Shown here: in pieces, positions 1-13,563 of the stretch | How positions within the stretch are numbered: position 1 is the stretch's first letter | Layout of the letters: each line of letters starts with the position of its first letter | Assembly: GCA_018873245.2 (NCBI GenBank) | Contig: JAEMBT020000003.1 | Coordinates: 36,001-100,000, forward strand | DNA: 64,000 nt | Source of the DNA: Archegozetes longisetosus | Taxonomy: Eukaryota > Arthropoda > Arachnida > Sarcoptiformes > Trhypochthoniidae | Reading direction: 5' to 3' | Notes under the pieces: model-generated | Databases searched by the model: none | The model's input: the letters and a program-made list of their open reading frames with translations, nothing else | What the model was told of the DNA's origin: nothing | Made by a program: the position numbers and the translations under genes

Positions 1-63
1 CGCTCTTTTAACAGATATTTTTTAAATCGATCAGTAAATGATTGTTAATCATAACTGAAAAAG

Positions 64-688
64 ATTGGCGTCAGTTTGGCAGAAGTCCGTTTAGCCGAAA
101 CAGGTTAAGATCAATTTTACAACTCATTTTCTCATCCCTAAACATTAGGTTTTGCTCGTTGATTCAAACTTATCAAAGCAAAATAAAAAATGTCATAGTA
201 ATTAACAGATTTATATAAAAGCTTAAGCACCAGTGGTCAATAGTAAATAACAAAACTAAAAACATTTGATTAAATATTACATTTTCTACATTCAATTTTA
301 TTAATGTTCGAGCTTAATTTTGAAATTTAAAAATAATATAACTTATCGATAGAGTGAAAATATTTAATCATGCTCTTTGGATGGTTGAATAAGATTCTTA
401 GTTTTTATATTGCTTAACTAATTTGGCTTAACAGCTCCTCTTTACAGTATATCATTGTTTCAAAAACTTTCACAATTTATTGCACCAATAATGACATACT
501 TTTTACGTAGAACATGAAGTGTATACTCGAAACTTAGGACTCGAGTTCTTCATAGTAACTTTGAAAAATAGAAACAATTTTCTAAAATCTAAACAAAGGA
601 TAGAAAAACAGAAAATTGAATGTTTCGCCTAAACTGACTGGCTAAAATGCCATTCTGCTAAACCGACTTTTGCCAAACTGACTCCTAC
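64..688. mobile_element. MITE, Mutator-like, copy 1
   Basis: This is a 625-base copy of the element at 10334-10975, alignable along its length. Inverted ends contain GTCAGTTTGGCA and TGCCAAACTGAC. Flanks ACTGAAAAAG and CGTGAAAAAA could be a decayed 10-base duplication. No coding sequence. Confidence 0.7.
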
Positions 689-3600
689 CGTGAAAAAATC
701 CAGAAATTTCAATACTTCATCATTCATACTAGACATAAGGCTCCTCGAGCTTATCGAAATTATAAATAATAAATAAAGTGTAAAGATAACAGATTAATGG
801 CATTTGTCACATACTCATAGTTTTAGTTATTGATTTTGACTGGCAATTATCTAATTGAAATTTAAACACATTCTTCAACAATCATATATCAGTCATAATG
901 TTTGAGAACAGTAGTGACAGAACAGCCAAAAATGTGTGCTTCAAAAGATTTAAGCGCATGACTTATTTCCTTTTTACAAGTGATCATAAAACGATTCAAG
1001 TTTTCATGTTAGATTCGAGTCTCTATCCTTGCCAACGGTATCATTCGTCTTAACATTGAACTATATGAGCTAAGTTTTTCTCAAATACTTTCACTTTTTA
1101 CTAATTCAAAGCCGAAAAGTGAGTATAACCTTAATGATTAATTCGAATTGATTTTTTATTCTTTAAACATTCCTTATGAAATGTGATTTTCAGTCAAATT
1201 TCAATTGATATTTAATCAATTTTTTTATTTCTAGCCCCTTTTAATTTATAGAATATAAAATTACACGACAATCTCAATATAGTGTAATGCCTCAAAACAA
1301 ACAAACGTGTAATAATCTGCTTTTTTATCAATTAGATCACGTATTTTTCAAACTATTGGTTTATCTAAAGTGAGTTAGGTTTCAACTTTTATCAACGAGA
1401 TACTATTCAATTTTAAGTGATAATCGTGTAATATTTGTAAAAATCACTTTGTTCATAAAACTTCATTCATAGCTTATTGATATTTCAATTTGTAGAGCTG
1501 TCGGTTGAGAAAGGGTCAAAATCTGAATCGACTGCATTTAAGGCATATTTGATCAAATTCTCGGGATCTACTTATTTGCCAAATGTCATCTATAGAAAAT
1601 AAATCATGAGCTATAAAATAAACCTTTGGTTAAGCTGTACTCCGAATTTGATCGAGCTTTTATACAAGTCAATTCAATTGATTTAAAAATCAAAAATATG
1701 TCTTTATAAGTATTATCATTCGAAACGACCAAAATATACATTTTACAGCTATGATCGAGTTGATCTGCCTGTATATCGATCCCAAACCGATGTTCAAACA
1801 ATCAATTTTCAAGGGCTTGCCAACTCATTTAACTATTTATCGAAATATACTAAACTTGAAGTATGAACCATTGTATTTTCATACAATTAATCCTTTAATA
1901 GCAACCCATAACCGATGATTTGATTGGCTTTTTAGGCCAAAGTTAGCTCATAGTTAGTTCATTGAATGTGAGCCAATAAATATTTTTCTTACGATTCTTC
2001 AATGAAGCCTTAATTTTGATTGATAAACTTTGAGTTGATAGCTGAACAATAGTCGTCTCTATGAAACTATTAAATCGTTTTACTTTTCCTCATTTATGAT
2101 TTGCGCACATAAGTAATAAAGCAGATATACTCAGCGATCACTGCACTTATTGGGAAAACATAGCGACCACAAAATGTTGTAATGTTTAGTAAGACGACTG
2201 AATCAAATAAGATCTGGCACTTCTCATTCAATAACACTCAATACAAGTATTTATAATCGATTTATTTGAAAAATGTTTCAAACTGAGAACAATCGTCAAA
2301 TAAAAACCTAACCTTTAGCTCATTTGGCTATAAAGATAAAAAATGATCACTTTTTCAGTTTTGTTTCTCCTTTTATTGCATGAGTTATGCTTTACGAGTG
2401 AAACCTTGTACAATTTGTCATATTCTCGTTGCCTAACACTCTAAAGCTCATGTTAAATCTAACAAATAAATATTAATATCTTCAAAGCTTTCATTATTGT
2501 GTTTTATATAATAATTATTTTTCACTCGATTCGAACTATTGCTTCGTCACATTAGTTAAGACTAGGTTTGGATTAAATTAGCTTAAACCACATCTGAATC
2601 CGTCATTTTATACTCCATACAGTTGGCAACATTTTGTTTATTCAAAATGTTTTTGTTTCAAATCCTTTTTCAAACTATTTTCAAATATTTTTGTGAGAGG
2701 ATTAGCTAAATTGCAAACTTAAATGAAAAATTATTATTTTATTTTCATGTCCTCAAAGTCGATAATAGATTTAATGATGAGTTTACTAGCATTTGAGTCA
2801 CTGTAAAGAGTCTTTGAAGCATTGGCTACAATTAGATTTGATCTGTTTATCAAACTCTTCAATCGTTTAATGAACAAACAACAATTTTTCATTCATTCGA
2901 AAGGTACCTAACTTCATATTGATAGATAGTTAGGTATTGTTTAACATCTCTTTTATACTGTAGTTGATCGCAATATTTTCATTTGAATCTAATGCTTGTA
3001 ATGCTTGACGCAGTTTGAGGCGCTTATCTTCTCATGTGAATCAATGTTGACATATCATAATTGGTCAAACTTCTCATAGCATGTTATGAATCAATATTGA
3101 CTGAAACTTTGTTTCAAAACGCCACGAGCCATGAGCTTTCAGTTTGCCTTTCAGTTTGCAATTGTCACAAAATAAAGTACGAAACAATTGATTGAAACAG
3201 AAGCGTTTCGAACGCACAGCCAAGTTTTGCAAATGCAAAATAGTATAAGTCAGTCAAATGGATTACTACAATTGAAAATATTAATACCAAACAATGAATG
3301 GGTAATCAAAAATACATTTCATAATTTCAATTGAGGCAATTCAATATGAACATTGATGCCATTTCTTCGAGCCATACAACAAATTTCAGGCCAGACTATT
3401 GTTTTGCTATGCGTTATGTTATTGAACACTTGCAAATCAGTCAACACTAATAGCTTGAAATAAATGAATTATCAATAATATTAGCAGGTTATTAGGAGTT
3501 TAAGTCATTTCATTTAAATTGATTTCAATTTAAGAAGTGGTCGTTCCAAGTACTTAACAGTGGACAACAAGTAGTTTTTGTAGTGATTAATTGAAAACAA

Positions 3601-4762
3601 GTCGCACTAAACTTAATAAACTTCACGACTCAACAACTCATTCATACACTCATGACGCGAGTGAGCCGAAGGATTGAGATAGCATTTTTTCTATCAATAT
3701 GCAATCACTAACTTATTATAATTTAAATTAAGACTATTTCTCAAGTAACGGTCTGTCAGTCAATATGAGCCTAAAAATTGATCTAACATTAAAATAAATA
3801 GGGCCATGTTTGAGTAGTAAAGTAAACGGTATTGTTTATTTTAATTAAAGAGATTTTCTTTATTCTTATTCAACTCCTATTGTCATAAAAAAGTTCAAGT
3901 TATAAGTGTTTTAAAAAGTATTGCATCTCACAAGTGGTTATTTCGCAAATTATTTGAATTCATGTCTAGTTCTTCTTATCCAACTGCATGATTCGATCGT
4001 CTGCAAAACATTGTTTTGTGACTGCATTGTACTCTGTGTAAAGTGATCCAACTCTTTATATAACATCTTATGTTTATTTAAGTTACTTCAAATCCAGACT
4101 TGATTTTTGCTGAACATTTTATCATTTTTAGATTATCGATATATTTATTAATCAAAAATTGAAACTTTGTAGGCTCATAAACATTGAGCTTTTGCAGAAG
4201 ACAATCTCATTTTAATTATTGAGGTATAATTAATTAACAATTATTTGTCCACTTGAGCCAATTATATAAACCTAAATCTCGTAAAAGCTTAACTTAAATC
4301 TGATTCACTTTTTTCGAGTTGAAATAAAATAAATATTGTGACCATTCTCAACTCTCAGAATGCATTGAAGTGAACTTAAATTAACAATAGGTTGACGAAC
4401 ACGTATCGTTATATGATTTTAAAAGCAATTTGTTAAATGAATCGCAAATCAAATTCTAAACAAAGTATAGCCACCAATACTGCCATTAGTCGGCTCAAAA
4501 TAACTGATAAAAGTGAAAAGCAATCAGAATAAGCAATAAGAGGCAACAGTAAAACTTGATTAGTTTGAAAAGTCGCAATTGATTATATGATTGAAAGGTC
4601 ACCAGTTTCTATTCAAATAATTGCCTGAAAATAAAAAATCAAAATAAGTCCAAATAAATGAATAATCATTTGGAAAAGTTTGAATAAACTAATTAAACTA
4701 GTTAAAACTCAACACTCTATGCATACAGTTGTTTCGCTGATCATTTATAAGCTAAGGGCTAA
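689..4762. other. AT-rich non-coding DNA
   Basis: I see no supported gene, RNA or complete repeat here. Frames are short and none has recognisable motifs. Confidence 0.5.
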
Positions 4763-4764
4763 TA

Positions 4765-5139
4765 TTAGGTTATCCGATAAGTTCTTGAGGATATTCAAAC
4801 TTTAACGAAAAATTGTTGTGGAGCATACAAAAATATTCAAAACAGGCTACTAATTAGTAGTCTTCCTCTCTACCAACGTCAGACCTCAGGTAGCTTAAGA
4901 ATGACAATCTCTGTGAATCAAGCAAAATACCAATTTTAATGAAAGATCACTGCTCGAAGCCAGTCACCGAAGTTTTCAAATTCAATTCTGCCATTATTGT
5001 GTATAAGACAAACTTTGATTCAACTATTAGAAAGTGAAGTGATCATGTGAAAGGGTCATGGCGATTACATAACCTATTGGGTAAGAACAGAGTTGTAATG
5101 GCTTATGCAATATGCGCAACAACTTATCGGACAACCTAA
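4765..5139. mobile_element. Mariner-type MITE
   Basis: The ends are inverted repeats TTAGGTTATCCGATAAGTT and AACTTATCGGACAACCTAA, flanked on both sides by TA. The TTAGGTT..GATAAGT pattern is that of mariner termini. The 375-base interior has no open transposase. Confidence 0.8.
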
Positions 5140-5141
5140 TA

Positions 5142-5732
5142 TTAATAGTTGTTCACTTTGTAGTTTCCCGCTTTCAACTCAATACTATTTTCAACTCTAT
5201 GCAAATCTATTCCTGATCCCAGAATTCATATCTCACCAGTAAATGCTTTGTTGATCGATTTTTCTTTTTTTAGAATAGAGCTAGACAACTTTTGATCATT
5301 TTATAAGCAGCAAAGCATCAATATTCAATTTGCACCAACTAGTAATTGAGTCGTTTCTCTTAAACTATACTTCACATTGAATGAAACCATTTTTATGCTT
5401 ACCCATAGATTTGGTTCACTTGTAGTTATCAGACATTAGTTCGAAATTTTCATAGATAATCGAAAAATAAACTCTAATCTTTTATCCTTACACATCGATC
5501 GAAATTGTGTGTAAAACCTTTTAAAAGACATAATTAACAATTTTCAGTCCTGTTTTGCGTGTTCAAAAATTACTTTTTCTTTATTATTTTGGTACAACGA
5601 TTGCAAAACAGTATGGTTTCACTTTTGTAGTGAATTTTTCTAATAAGGTCATCCTTTAAATGTGATCTATGTCAACTAATTTAGATATGATTACTTACTG
5701 AACTTTAATTGAATGATTTTTTAACAAAAAAG
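5142..5732. other. 5' flank of the GPCR gene
   Basis: AT-rich non-coding DNA. No convincing TATA box or initiator could be chosen, and an untranslated upstream exon is possible. Confidence 0.35.
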
Positions 5733-7648
5733 ATGGAAGCTTTCAATGAAACAAATATCGACTACGAATGCAGCTCATCTCATGGTATATATTGTGCGAA
5801 TTATCACAATCAGACTCATATTTTTATGGAAAGACCAAATGATATGTTGGATCCTTTTCATATAAATCCCGGTATTATTCCACGCTTGTCATCAAATTGT
5901 TTGTGAATCTGTTGATCTTTGAACAGCATTTCTCACAATTGTGATAACACATGCGATCACATTCATCGTCGGAATAATAGGCAACTCTATAGGAAAGTTG
6001 TATACTGTACCTGAAAAGTTTTACAATGTTTCAATTATTTGTCAAAACTCATATTTTAGTGATCGGCACATGGGCTCGAGGCGGAAAATTGCGTTCACCT
6101 ACCGCTACATTCTTGGTGTCATTGGCCTGCGCTGACTTATTATTGTTGTTAATTTATGTACCACTGGAAACATTGGAATATTTCGTCATTACGTGGGATA
6201 TCGATGGAAATATCTGCAAATTAAGTTCATTTGTCGAAATGCTTTCTGGTATGGCATCGGTTCTCAACTTAGTAGCCGTTTCTATTGAAAGGTATCCTTA
6301 ATACCAAACTGGTCGCAATTTTTGCCAATTTTTATGATTTTTATTTTTACCATACGAGATTGAACTGAAAAATTCAATTATCCTATTACTCAACTGATAA
6401 TATCTCAATGTTCTATACACCTAATACGTCATTTTAAACTTGAGATCATAAATTGTTCAATTTTGTAGTAAAGGCGCACAATTTCAGACAAGGCTGTGGC
6501 GAATCAAATTGCAAACCACTTACTCGAAAATCCAAGCATTTCAAATGATATGCACAAAAGCTTTGCCACAGAATACAGGTGGCAAACACAATTGCAATTT
6601 AAATTCAAATTAACTTTAAGACTTATTTATGAAGGGAACAGACATTTGTTCACAAATCACAGACTGACTCGTTAAACTATATTTATATTACGCAATTGAA
6701 CACATTGCAGATCAATAATGGCTCGACAGCTTTTGGCTATAGTTATCAATACAATAGTTTTAAGCTTCAACTGTACAGACAATGACTTATCTTCAATTTT
6801 TACTGTTCAGTCATGATTAGTACACCTGTTAGTCTGTAAATCGCTCAAAAATAAAAACAATGAGCAAATTAGTAAAATACAAATTCTAGCCGACTGACAA
6901 TGCAGTTAAGTTCAATTAATTTGTTCATTTTGTTTCTTTATCAAGTTGTTTTAATCTGCACTTTGTGCGCATCTAATACTCAATTATTAATTAGAATCTA
7001 ATCAAATTTGAATTGTTCCCAGATTTTTGGTCATCGTGTATCCAATACGAGCTCGTCGTTGGTGTACAGTCAGTAAATCGCGACGAACTTTAATATTAGT
7101 TTGGACTCTAGCCATACTCTTCGCTGCACCGATTCTATTGAATAAGGTCTCACTATTTATATTCTAATCAATTTGATCTTTTTCAAATTCTTTTATGCCA
7201 AACAACAAATTCAACTAAATTTGTTGGTCTCAATTCTTTTGCTATAGAAACTATTTAGTCACAATACTTTATTGTATAAATTTTGAAGCCTTACAAATCA
7301 TGTTTTGTTATACAGTTTGTTGACAAATTTTTAAAAAAGATCCTTCAATTCTACTAACTTTTTGGATGAGCATAAAACAACATTGGCTGTGATTAAATAT
7401 AGAAAATGATAGCATAAAATTGATTTGAGTGATTTGCATAAACTTAGTGCTGTATAACTATGGGTTAATTGTTTAATCAATATCCTTTATGCTCTATCCT
7501 CTATTGATGCTTTTGGCACAACAAAACCTAATGTATTTTATAAGATATAAAGTAAGAGATCATCACTTTTACTCAACACTCAGCAGAAATGATCCAGACC
7601 AAATTCAATTCATTGTGTTAATCTTTAATTAGTTTCAGATTCTCACTT

Positions 7649-7688
<40 letters not shown>

Positions 7689-10600
7689 ATGATTTGCTCT
7701 TAGTTTTGACTTAATTTTTCAATATTGAACTGTGAAATTAGTCTAAAAATGAATTGCTATTTATTGAATAGAATATATATGCGATCACTTATTACAACAA
7801 TGAGACCTCATTAACAGCATATTACTGTTGGGAGAGTGACGATCATTGGGCGCTTTTCATTGCCATCTATCAATTGATGACACTTTTCGTAATTCCAGCA
7901 CTTCTTATGATTATTTGTTATTTTCGGGTCATAAAACAATTATGGGCTTCAACTAAAGTGATCACAATTTTGACCACACCATCATATAATTCAAATGGCA
8001 TTAGAGTTCACAAAGACGGTCAAAGCTATTTAGTTCGCTGGCCTTCGAAGCGGTTGGCCTCAATCAGCATTAATTGTCAAAGTTGTCGATCAAATTCAAG
8101 TAATAACACTTACTCTAGTTACAATCATAGAACCAACAATAATAACAACGACGACAGCCATTGTATTAACGCAAATATTGGTTCGCATTCTTGTCGATCA
8201 CCAGTTACTGACATAAGAAATGCTCGAAAACAGGTATCAACTATTTTTGTTTCATAAGATCTTTAAAACTATGAAAGTAAGCATCTTACTTCAAATAAAT
8301 CAAATACATTTGTCGGCATATATGAAAAGATGAGATCTTTTGTAAAGTTCATAAGAAAAGATAGCCGACACTTTTGCTGTGACGCTCAATTTTTCATTAC
8401 AACACTAGTGCTGCACAACTTCATTGCTTTTATATTTATGATTGATTTTCCATAAACAAAACAGCTTAGTTAAGACTGAAAAGCCGCTCAACTTCTACGT
8501 TATGCTGGAGATCCTTGAAATGAACTCTAGCCATAACAGAACTCATTAAATCACTATTTAGTATCGAAGTATTCAAGTAAAATAATCTAAATAATTTGAA
8601 AAATTTGAAACTTCATATCTAACTTTTATGGAAAGTTTGTGTATCTTTAAATTGAACATTTGCAAGTTACAGTTTAGTATTTAATTACTCAAAGCTCTAT
8701 TTTAAAGCCAAAAGCAATCAGTTTATTGCATCAAATTTAAAGGATTAAAACAAATTGATTAATAGTTAAAAAATGGAATATATCAAATGATTAAAAGAAA
8801 AAACAAAAGTCCAAAGTAATCATCAGAACAAATACTGCATAATACTGAAAACTTTGGTCAATATGGATTCAATATCTCATAATAAACGTTTCCTCAAAAC
8901 TATTCACTTACACTCCTCTCTCTTATTCTCAATTTTGTCACATTATATATGATAAAACAAATATATTGTAATAGACAGCTAAATTGATATATAAATGCCT
9001 TTGGTAATATAATAATTATAGTAAATTTAAATAACTTATTTTAAACTGCAATAATTGAAATAATTGAACTTTGGTATTTTAAAAAACTCAAGTTATCAGT
9101 GAGTCCATCACATTAAATAAAAGTACTGAACAGTTTTCATAGAAATAATCTGAAACATTTCTAATTGTCGTATAACTTTAGTCATTACTAATAAAAACTA
9201 ATTTAATTGATAGAAAAGTTCAGCAATCACACAAACAAATATGAATTTATTTCAATACTATTAAGTAATTTGTTAAACACTTAATATATTGTAGAATATT
9301 TAGCACTACTTTTAAGATATTCAAAAGAAAACATAAATCAATCAAAACCATCTTAGCTTTATTTCCAGGTGATTAAAATGCTGCTCTTTATTGTTGTAAT
9401 ATTTCATATATGTTGGGGACCCAGACTTATAATTAACGTAATCATAACGACTGGACTGACAAATTACAACCAATTCACTTATAGCGCTAGAGTTGGGTTC
9501 TATCTCTTGTCATTCATTCACTCAGCTCTCAATCCATTCGTTTACGGATTCATGTCTTCGAATTTCAGGTAATCTGTGAAAATTGAGTTCAAATCTAGTC
9601 GAAATTAAGTTTGAGTTTATAAAAAGTGGTACTGATATTCAATGAATTCACTATATTATCACAACAGTGCACAATGGATACCAAAATTTAAGTGAACAAA
9701 TATTAAACAGTCTAAAAAATATTTTCTAAACTAAACTGTTAAGTTCATTTTATAATTCAAATATATTGCAGTTCGTCACAATATGCTTGCACTATTAAAA
9801 ATAAATTGATTCTACTTTGAAGCGCGTTTATTTTTCAAAAATGCTACCAAATACAATTTATACAGAATTGCACGCCACTTAAGTAAACGGTTTTAGCAAA
9901 ATGGTATTAGTTTTAATTAGAAAAGCCACAAGTATTCCTTTTTTCAATAGCCAGCACATCTTTGACTCATTTGCATAGCCGTTGCCAGCGGAAGGCTAGG
10001 AGCTATAGCCTCCAGACATTTTCTAAAAACTCAAGTGTACGAAGTCACTTCGAAATGGTTAATTTGAGAATGGCCAAATCCTGCGTTCTGTCCCGATTAA
10101 CAGATTTGCCTCTTTTTATTAGAATACACTAAATGTCATAAGCACTTCGGCTTCAGTAGACTTTGTTAATAATCGTATAGTATACTATCTAAATAGTAAT
10201 AATAGCATAGTATAAAGTGACGTACTGGAGCAGAATGCAATATATAAAATAGTAAAGGCCATTCTAAGTTCATTTCATTTTATTAGTTAAGCACATGTAT
10301 TAGTCCTAAGGGAATGCTTTGGTATTTTGTAAGGATTAGTATCAGTTTCGCAGAAGTCAGTTTAGCAGAATGGCATTTTAAACAGTTAGTTTAGCCGAAA
10401 CAGGTTAAAATCAATTTTACAACTCATTTTCTCATTCCTCAATCTTGGGCCTTATTCATATTTATCAAAGCAAAATATAAAGTTTCATAGTAATCAACAG
10501 ATTTAGATAAAAGCTTAAGCACCAAAGGGTCAATAGTAAATAACAAGACTAAAAACATTTGATTAAATATTACATTTTCTACATTCAATTTCATTAATGT

Positions 10601-13265
10601 TCGAGCTTCATTTTGAAATTTAAAAAAAATATAACTTCTAACTTATTGACAGAGTGAAAATATTTAATCATGCTCTTTGGATGGTTGAATAAGATTCTTA
10701 GTTTTTATATTGCTTAACTAATTTGGCTTAACAACTCCTCTTTACAGTATATCATTGTTTCAAAAACTTTCACAATTTATTGCGTCAATAATGAAATACT
10801 TTTTACGTAGAACATGAAGTGTATACTCGAAACTTAGAACTCAAGTTCTTCATAGTAACTTTGAAATATGGAGGGGGGTTTTCTTATATCTAAACTGAGA
10901 GTAGAAAAACAGAGGAATTTAACTTGTCGCCTAGACTGACTGGTTAAAATGCCGTTGTGCCAAACTGACTCCTACATTTTGTAAGATCTCGTTCAGACTT
11001 GTCTTTAAAAACAAAAGTGGTTTCAAAAATGATTTTCTACACTGGTTGCTCATTTTAATTTCCAATATCATTAAGTCAAAACATTTTTCTGGTTTGTTCT
11101 AAAATTTGAAAATTGGGATAATCATTGTGACAATCAGTTATTAGGGGATTAGCCATTATCAAATTGACTATTTTCAAATTGAGCATTTCTGACTAACCAA
11201 GTGTAGGTTCGTACTGAAAAAAATTTGACAAAAAACTTTGAAACTGTTTATTTGGTGCATCAAAAGATTACTTATAGTGAAACACTACAAATAGCTTTGC
11301 CCAACGTCTCTCAATGAACTGATACAGCACCAGAATTGATCTCTGAGTCCCAATAGAAGAAAAAAGCTTCAAATGTCTAGGAATCAATTTTCGATATTTT
11401 TAGAAAATGGATTATAGTACCAATAAAAAAGAGCATTCTATATATATTATATAATGCTATGATTGAGAATACCTTAAACTTTTAAACTCTAAGAATTTAC
11501 AAAAGTAGTCAATAGTTATTATTTGCTACAAAAGTTCTCAAACTATTATATAATTGTTATAAAAACTTTTGTCGATTTTGTTACAACTATTGTCTACTCT
11601 TGTGAATTCTTAAAGTTTAAAAGTTTAAAGAATTCTCAATCATAGCGTTATATAATATATACCTTATTGCATAAAAATCTAGAAAAGTATTCTTGAACTT
11701 AATTAATTAATTTGAATACCTTATCAATTGTCAAATCTCACAAACGATATGCCGATTTAAAGGTCTTTAAAAGTAGTTTTAAGCGATATAAAACAAAATT
11801 TAATGCAACCGAAACATCTTGAGAAAATTCGCGAAATTCTTAAATTTAATAGCTATAGAATTAGAACGTCGTAGACAAGTCTTTTATTTGATGAACTCGA
11901 GGATAAAAGACCTCAAAAATTCCAAAAGTTGACACAAATACCTCTTTCGACAGTTTATAGCATTAAAAAAAGAATTGAATCGAGAAAAGGTATCCAACGC
12001 AAGGCTGGAAGTGGTAGGCGTTAAAAGTTGTCAGCATCTGACAAAAGCGAATTTCAAACTTAGCCAATTCTAATCACAAGTTTACATGTGCTCGAATTGC
12101 CGAAATTGCCTATTCACGAGGATCTCCTAAAGTGGACTCATCAACAGTTTGGCGTCACTTTAAAAATGAAAAAATTAACGCCATATGGCAAGGGTTTGAA
12201 CCTGATTACTTGGCTTAGTTTCTTGATAGTATGAAAATGCGTCTTCAAAAGTGCATATTTTCAGAAGGGCGTACAATTAAATTATAAAAGTTTCATTTAG
12301 CCAAATTATAGCATTTAATAAACAACTAGATAAAAAAATTTCATTATAAGTTCTAAAATAAAAATTTTATGATCAAATACTTTTTCTAGGTTTTTATGCA
12401 ATAAGGTATATATTGAATGCTTTTTTCATTGTTACTGTAACCCACTCTCTAAAAGTATCGAAAACTTGATTCCTAGACATTTGGATTCTTATCTTTTGTT
12501 GGAACTCAAAGGTTAATTCCGGGACTATGCCGGTTCATTCAGAGACGTTTGGCAACGCTAACAAATTGATAAATATTTTAAGGCGATTATGCGTTTGCCT
12601 CAACAAATCAGAATATTTAAGACTTTTGGCTCAGGTCAAAAACAGCTACGGCACTGCTTATTTGTCTGAAAGTTCGTATAAACAAAGATTCAAACCTTAC
12701 AGGTTTAGTATTTTCACTTCACCTCAAGTTATAATAATGAATGTGCTGAGAAACAGAATACATACGATTCTAAGCTTGAGGCAAACGTCATAAGCGTCTT
12801 GTTCCACTACTTTTATTCTTGAGAAAAAAATTGGAATAAACTTTGAATTTAGCTCCAGTTTAAATTTATTTTGTTTTTAAATGTGTAAATTCACACTAAA
12901 ATAATCAAGATGAATCAGTTTTCAAGTGATTGATTGACAGGCGAATGATGTTTAACTCGTGCAACAATACATCTCAGTGTCATCACAACGGATCAATTGG
13001 TGATATAGCGGCCACTTCTGAGTGTATGAATATGTCTCACTTGAATGCAGCCGTTTCATCAAATAGAAGACATAATTCAGACTGTTATCAGTCTGATCTT
13101 ACCAACGCCACAATCGCCATAACAACAACAATTAATAATAATAATAATAATAGTAATAGTAATAGTTTTTCTATCTTTGGCCAAGTCGTCAGATCTTCAG
13201 TGAGTGATGGCTTCGACACGAATCAATACTCGGCTCAATTGGCAAATTCTAGTCATTCATATTAG
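5733..13265 (+). CDS. Class A (rhodopsin-like) peptide-type GPCR, seven coding exons
   Basis: I assembled the exons by hand: 5733-5871, 5927-5992, 6060-6291, 7023-7146, 7772-8233, 9369-9568 and 12941-13265. Their phases agree and give about 515 residues. Visible landmarks: TM1 with G-N (GIIGNS); LRSPT followed by TM2 with SLACAD (Asp94); Cys121 before TM3; ERF at 145-147 in place of DRY; an ECL2 Cys in YYCWES (about 206); a long Asn/Ser-rich third intracellular loop; CWGP at 356-359 in TM6; NPFVY at 396-400 in TM7; and a Ser/Asn-rich tail. The N-terminus has N-glycosylation sequons (NET, NQT). The start is the first in-frame ATG. The motifs resemble TRH/ghrelin-type peptide receptors, so a plasma-membrane neuropeptide receptor is likely; the ligand cannot be named. 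Six junctions are at or consistent with GT..AG, but the intron at 5993-6059 begins GAAAGT. The last intron (3.4 kb) contains transposons. ATTAAA at 13443 could serve as a poly(A) signal. Confidence 0.85.
7651..7686 (+). repeat. (TG)n microsatellite in a GPCR intron
   Basis: About 17 uninterrupted GT units lie in the intron before exon 5. Confidence 0.9.
10334..10975. mobile_element. MITE, Mutator-like, copy 2
   Basis: A 642-base element flanked by an exact 10-base duplication ATTTTGTAAG (10324-10333 and 10976-10985). Terminal inverted repeats of about 60 bases read outward as GTAGGAGTCAGTTTGGC and relatives. The 9-11 base duplication suggests the Mutator superfamily. It lies in the last GPCR intron. 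Confidence 0.75.
11294..12558 (+). mobile_element. Tc1/mariner-type transposon with decayed transposase
   Basis: The 1265-base element has TA on both flanks and inverted ends GCTTTGCCCAACGTCTC / GAGACGTTTGGCAACGC, with long subterminal repeats. Between about 11850 and 12260 (+) are remains of a transposase DNA-binding region: helix-turn-helix-like text, a basic G-S-G-R-R linker, and SSTVWRH. Several stops and no DDE domain remain. A hairpin MITE (11450-11652) sits in the left arm. Confidence 0.75.
11450..11652. mobile_element. Nested hairpin MITE
   Basis: About 90-base imperfect arms begin TATAATGCTATGATTGAG and end CTCAATCATAGCGTTATA. It interrupts the left long inverted repeat of the surrounding transposon, whose sequence resumes on both sides. 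Confidence 0.6.
12581..12798. repeat. Small foldback repeat
   Basis: Imperfect inverted ends: GCGTTTGCCTCAA near 12590 and TTGAGGCAAACGTCATAAGC near 12776-12795. The open frame across it is explained by the repeat rather than by a gene. Confidence 0.45.
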
Positions 13266-13563
13266 TATTCAATTGAAATTTAATGAATAATGTCTTGAGT
13301 TTAGATTTATTTATAAATGGTTTTAAAGTCAGTTTTTTACTAGCATTTAGTTACTGTTATTAACTGTATTAAAGTTCCGTAATTGGTTCGATTAATTACA
13401 TCGAACTTCTACTTAATTTCTGTATTTATAAAACGAGCAAATATTAAAGTCTAATGAACCGAATAACTGAAAAAATTAGAATTATTTGCCCATCTTATAC
13501 TAGCAAATAGTTTCAGACCAAATACTTCTGATGACAAAACAATAATGAACATCGAAAAAATGA

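Noticed and set aside
12527-12793. An 88-codon open frame on the + strand
   Set aside because: It starts inside a transposon end and runs across a small foldback repeat; no motif or splice partner.
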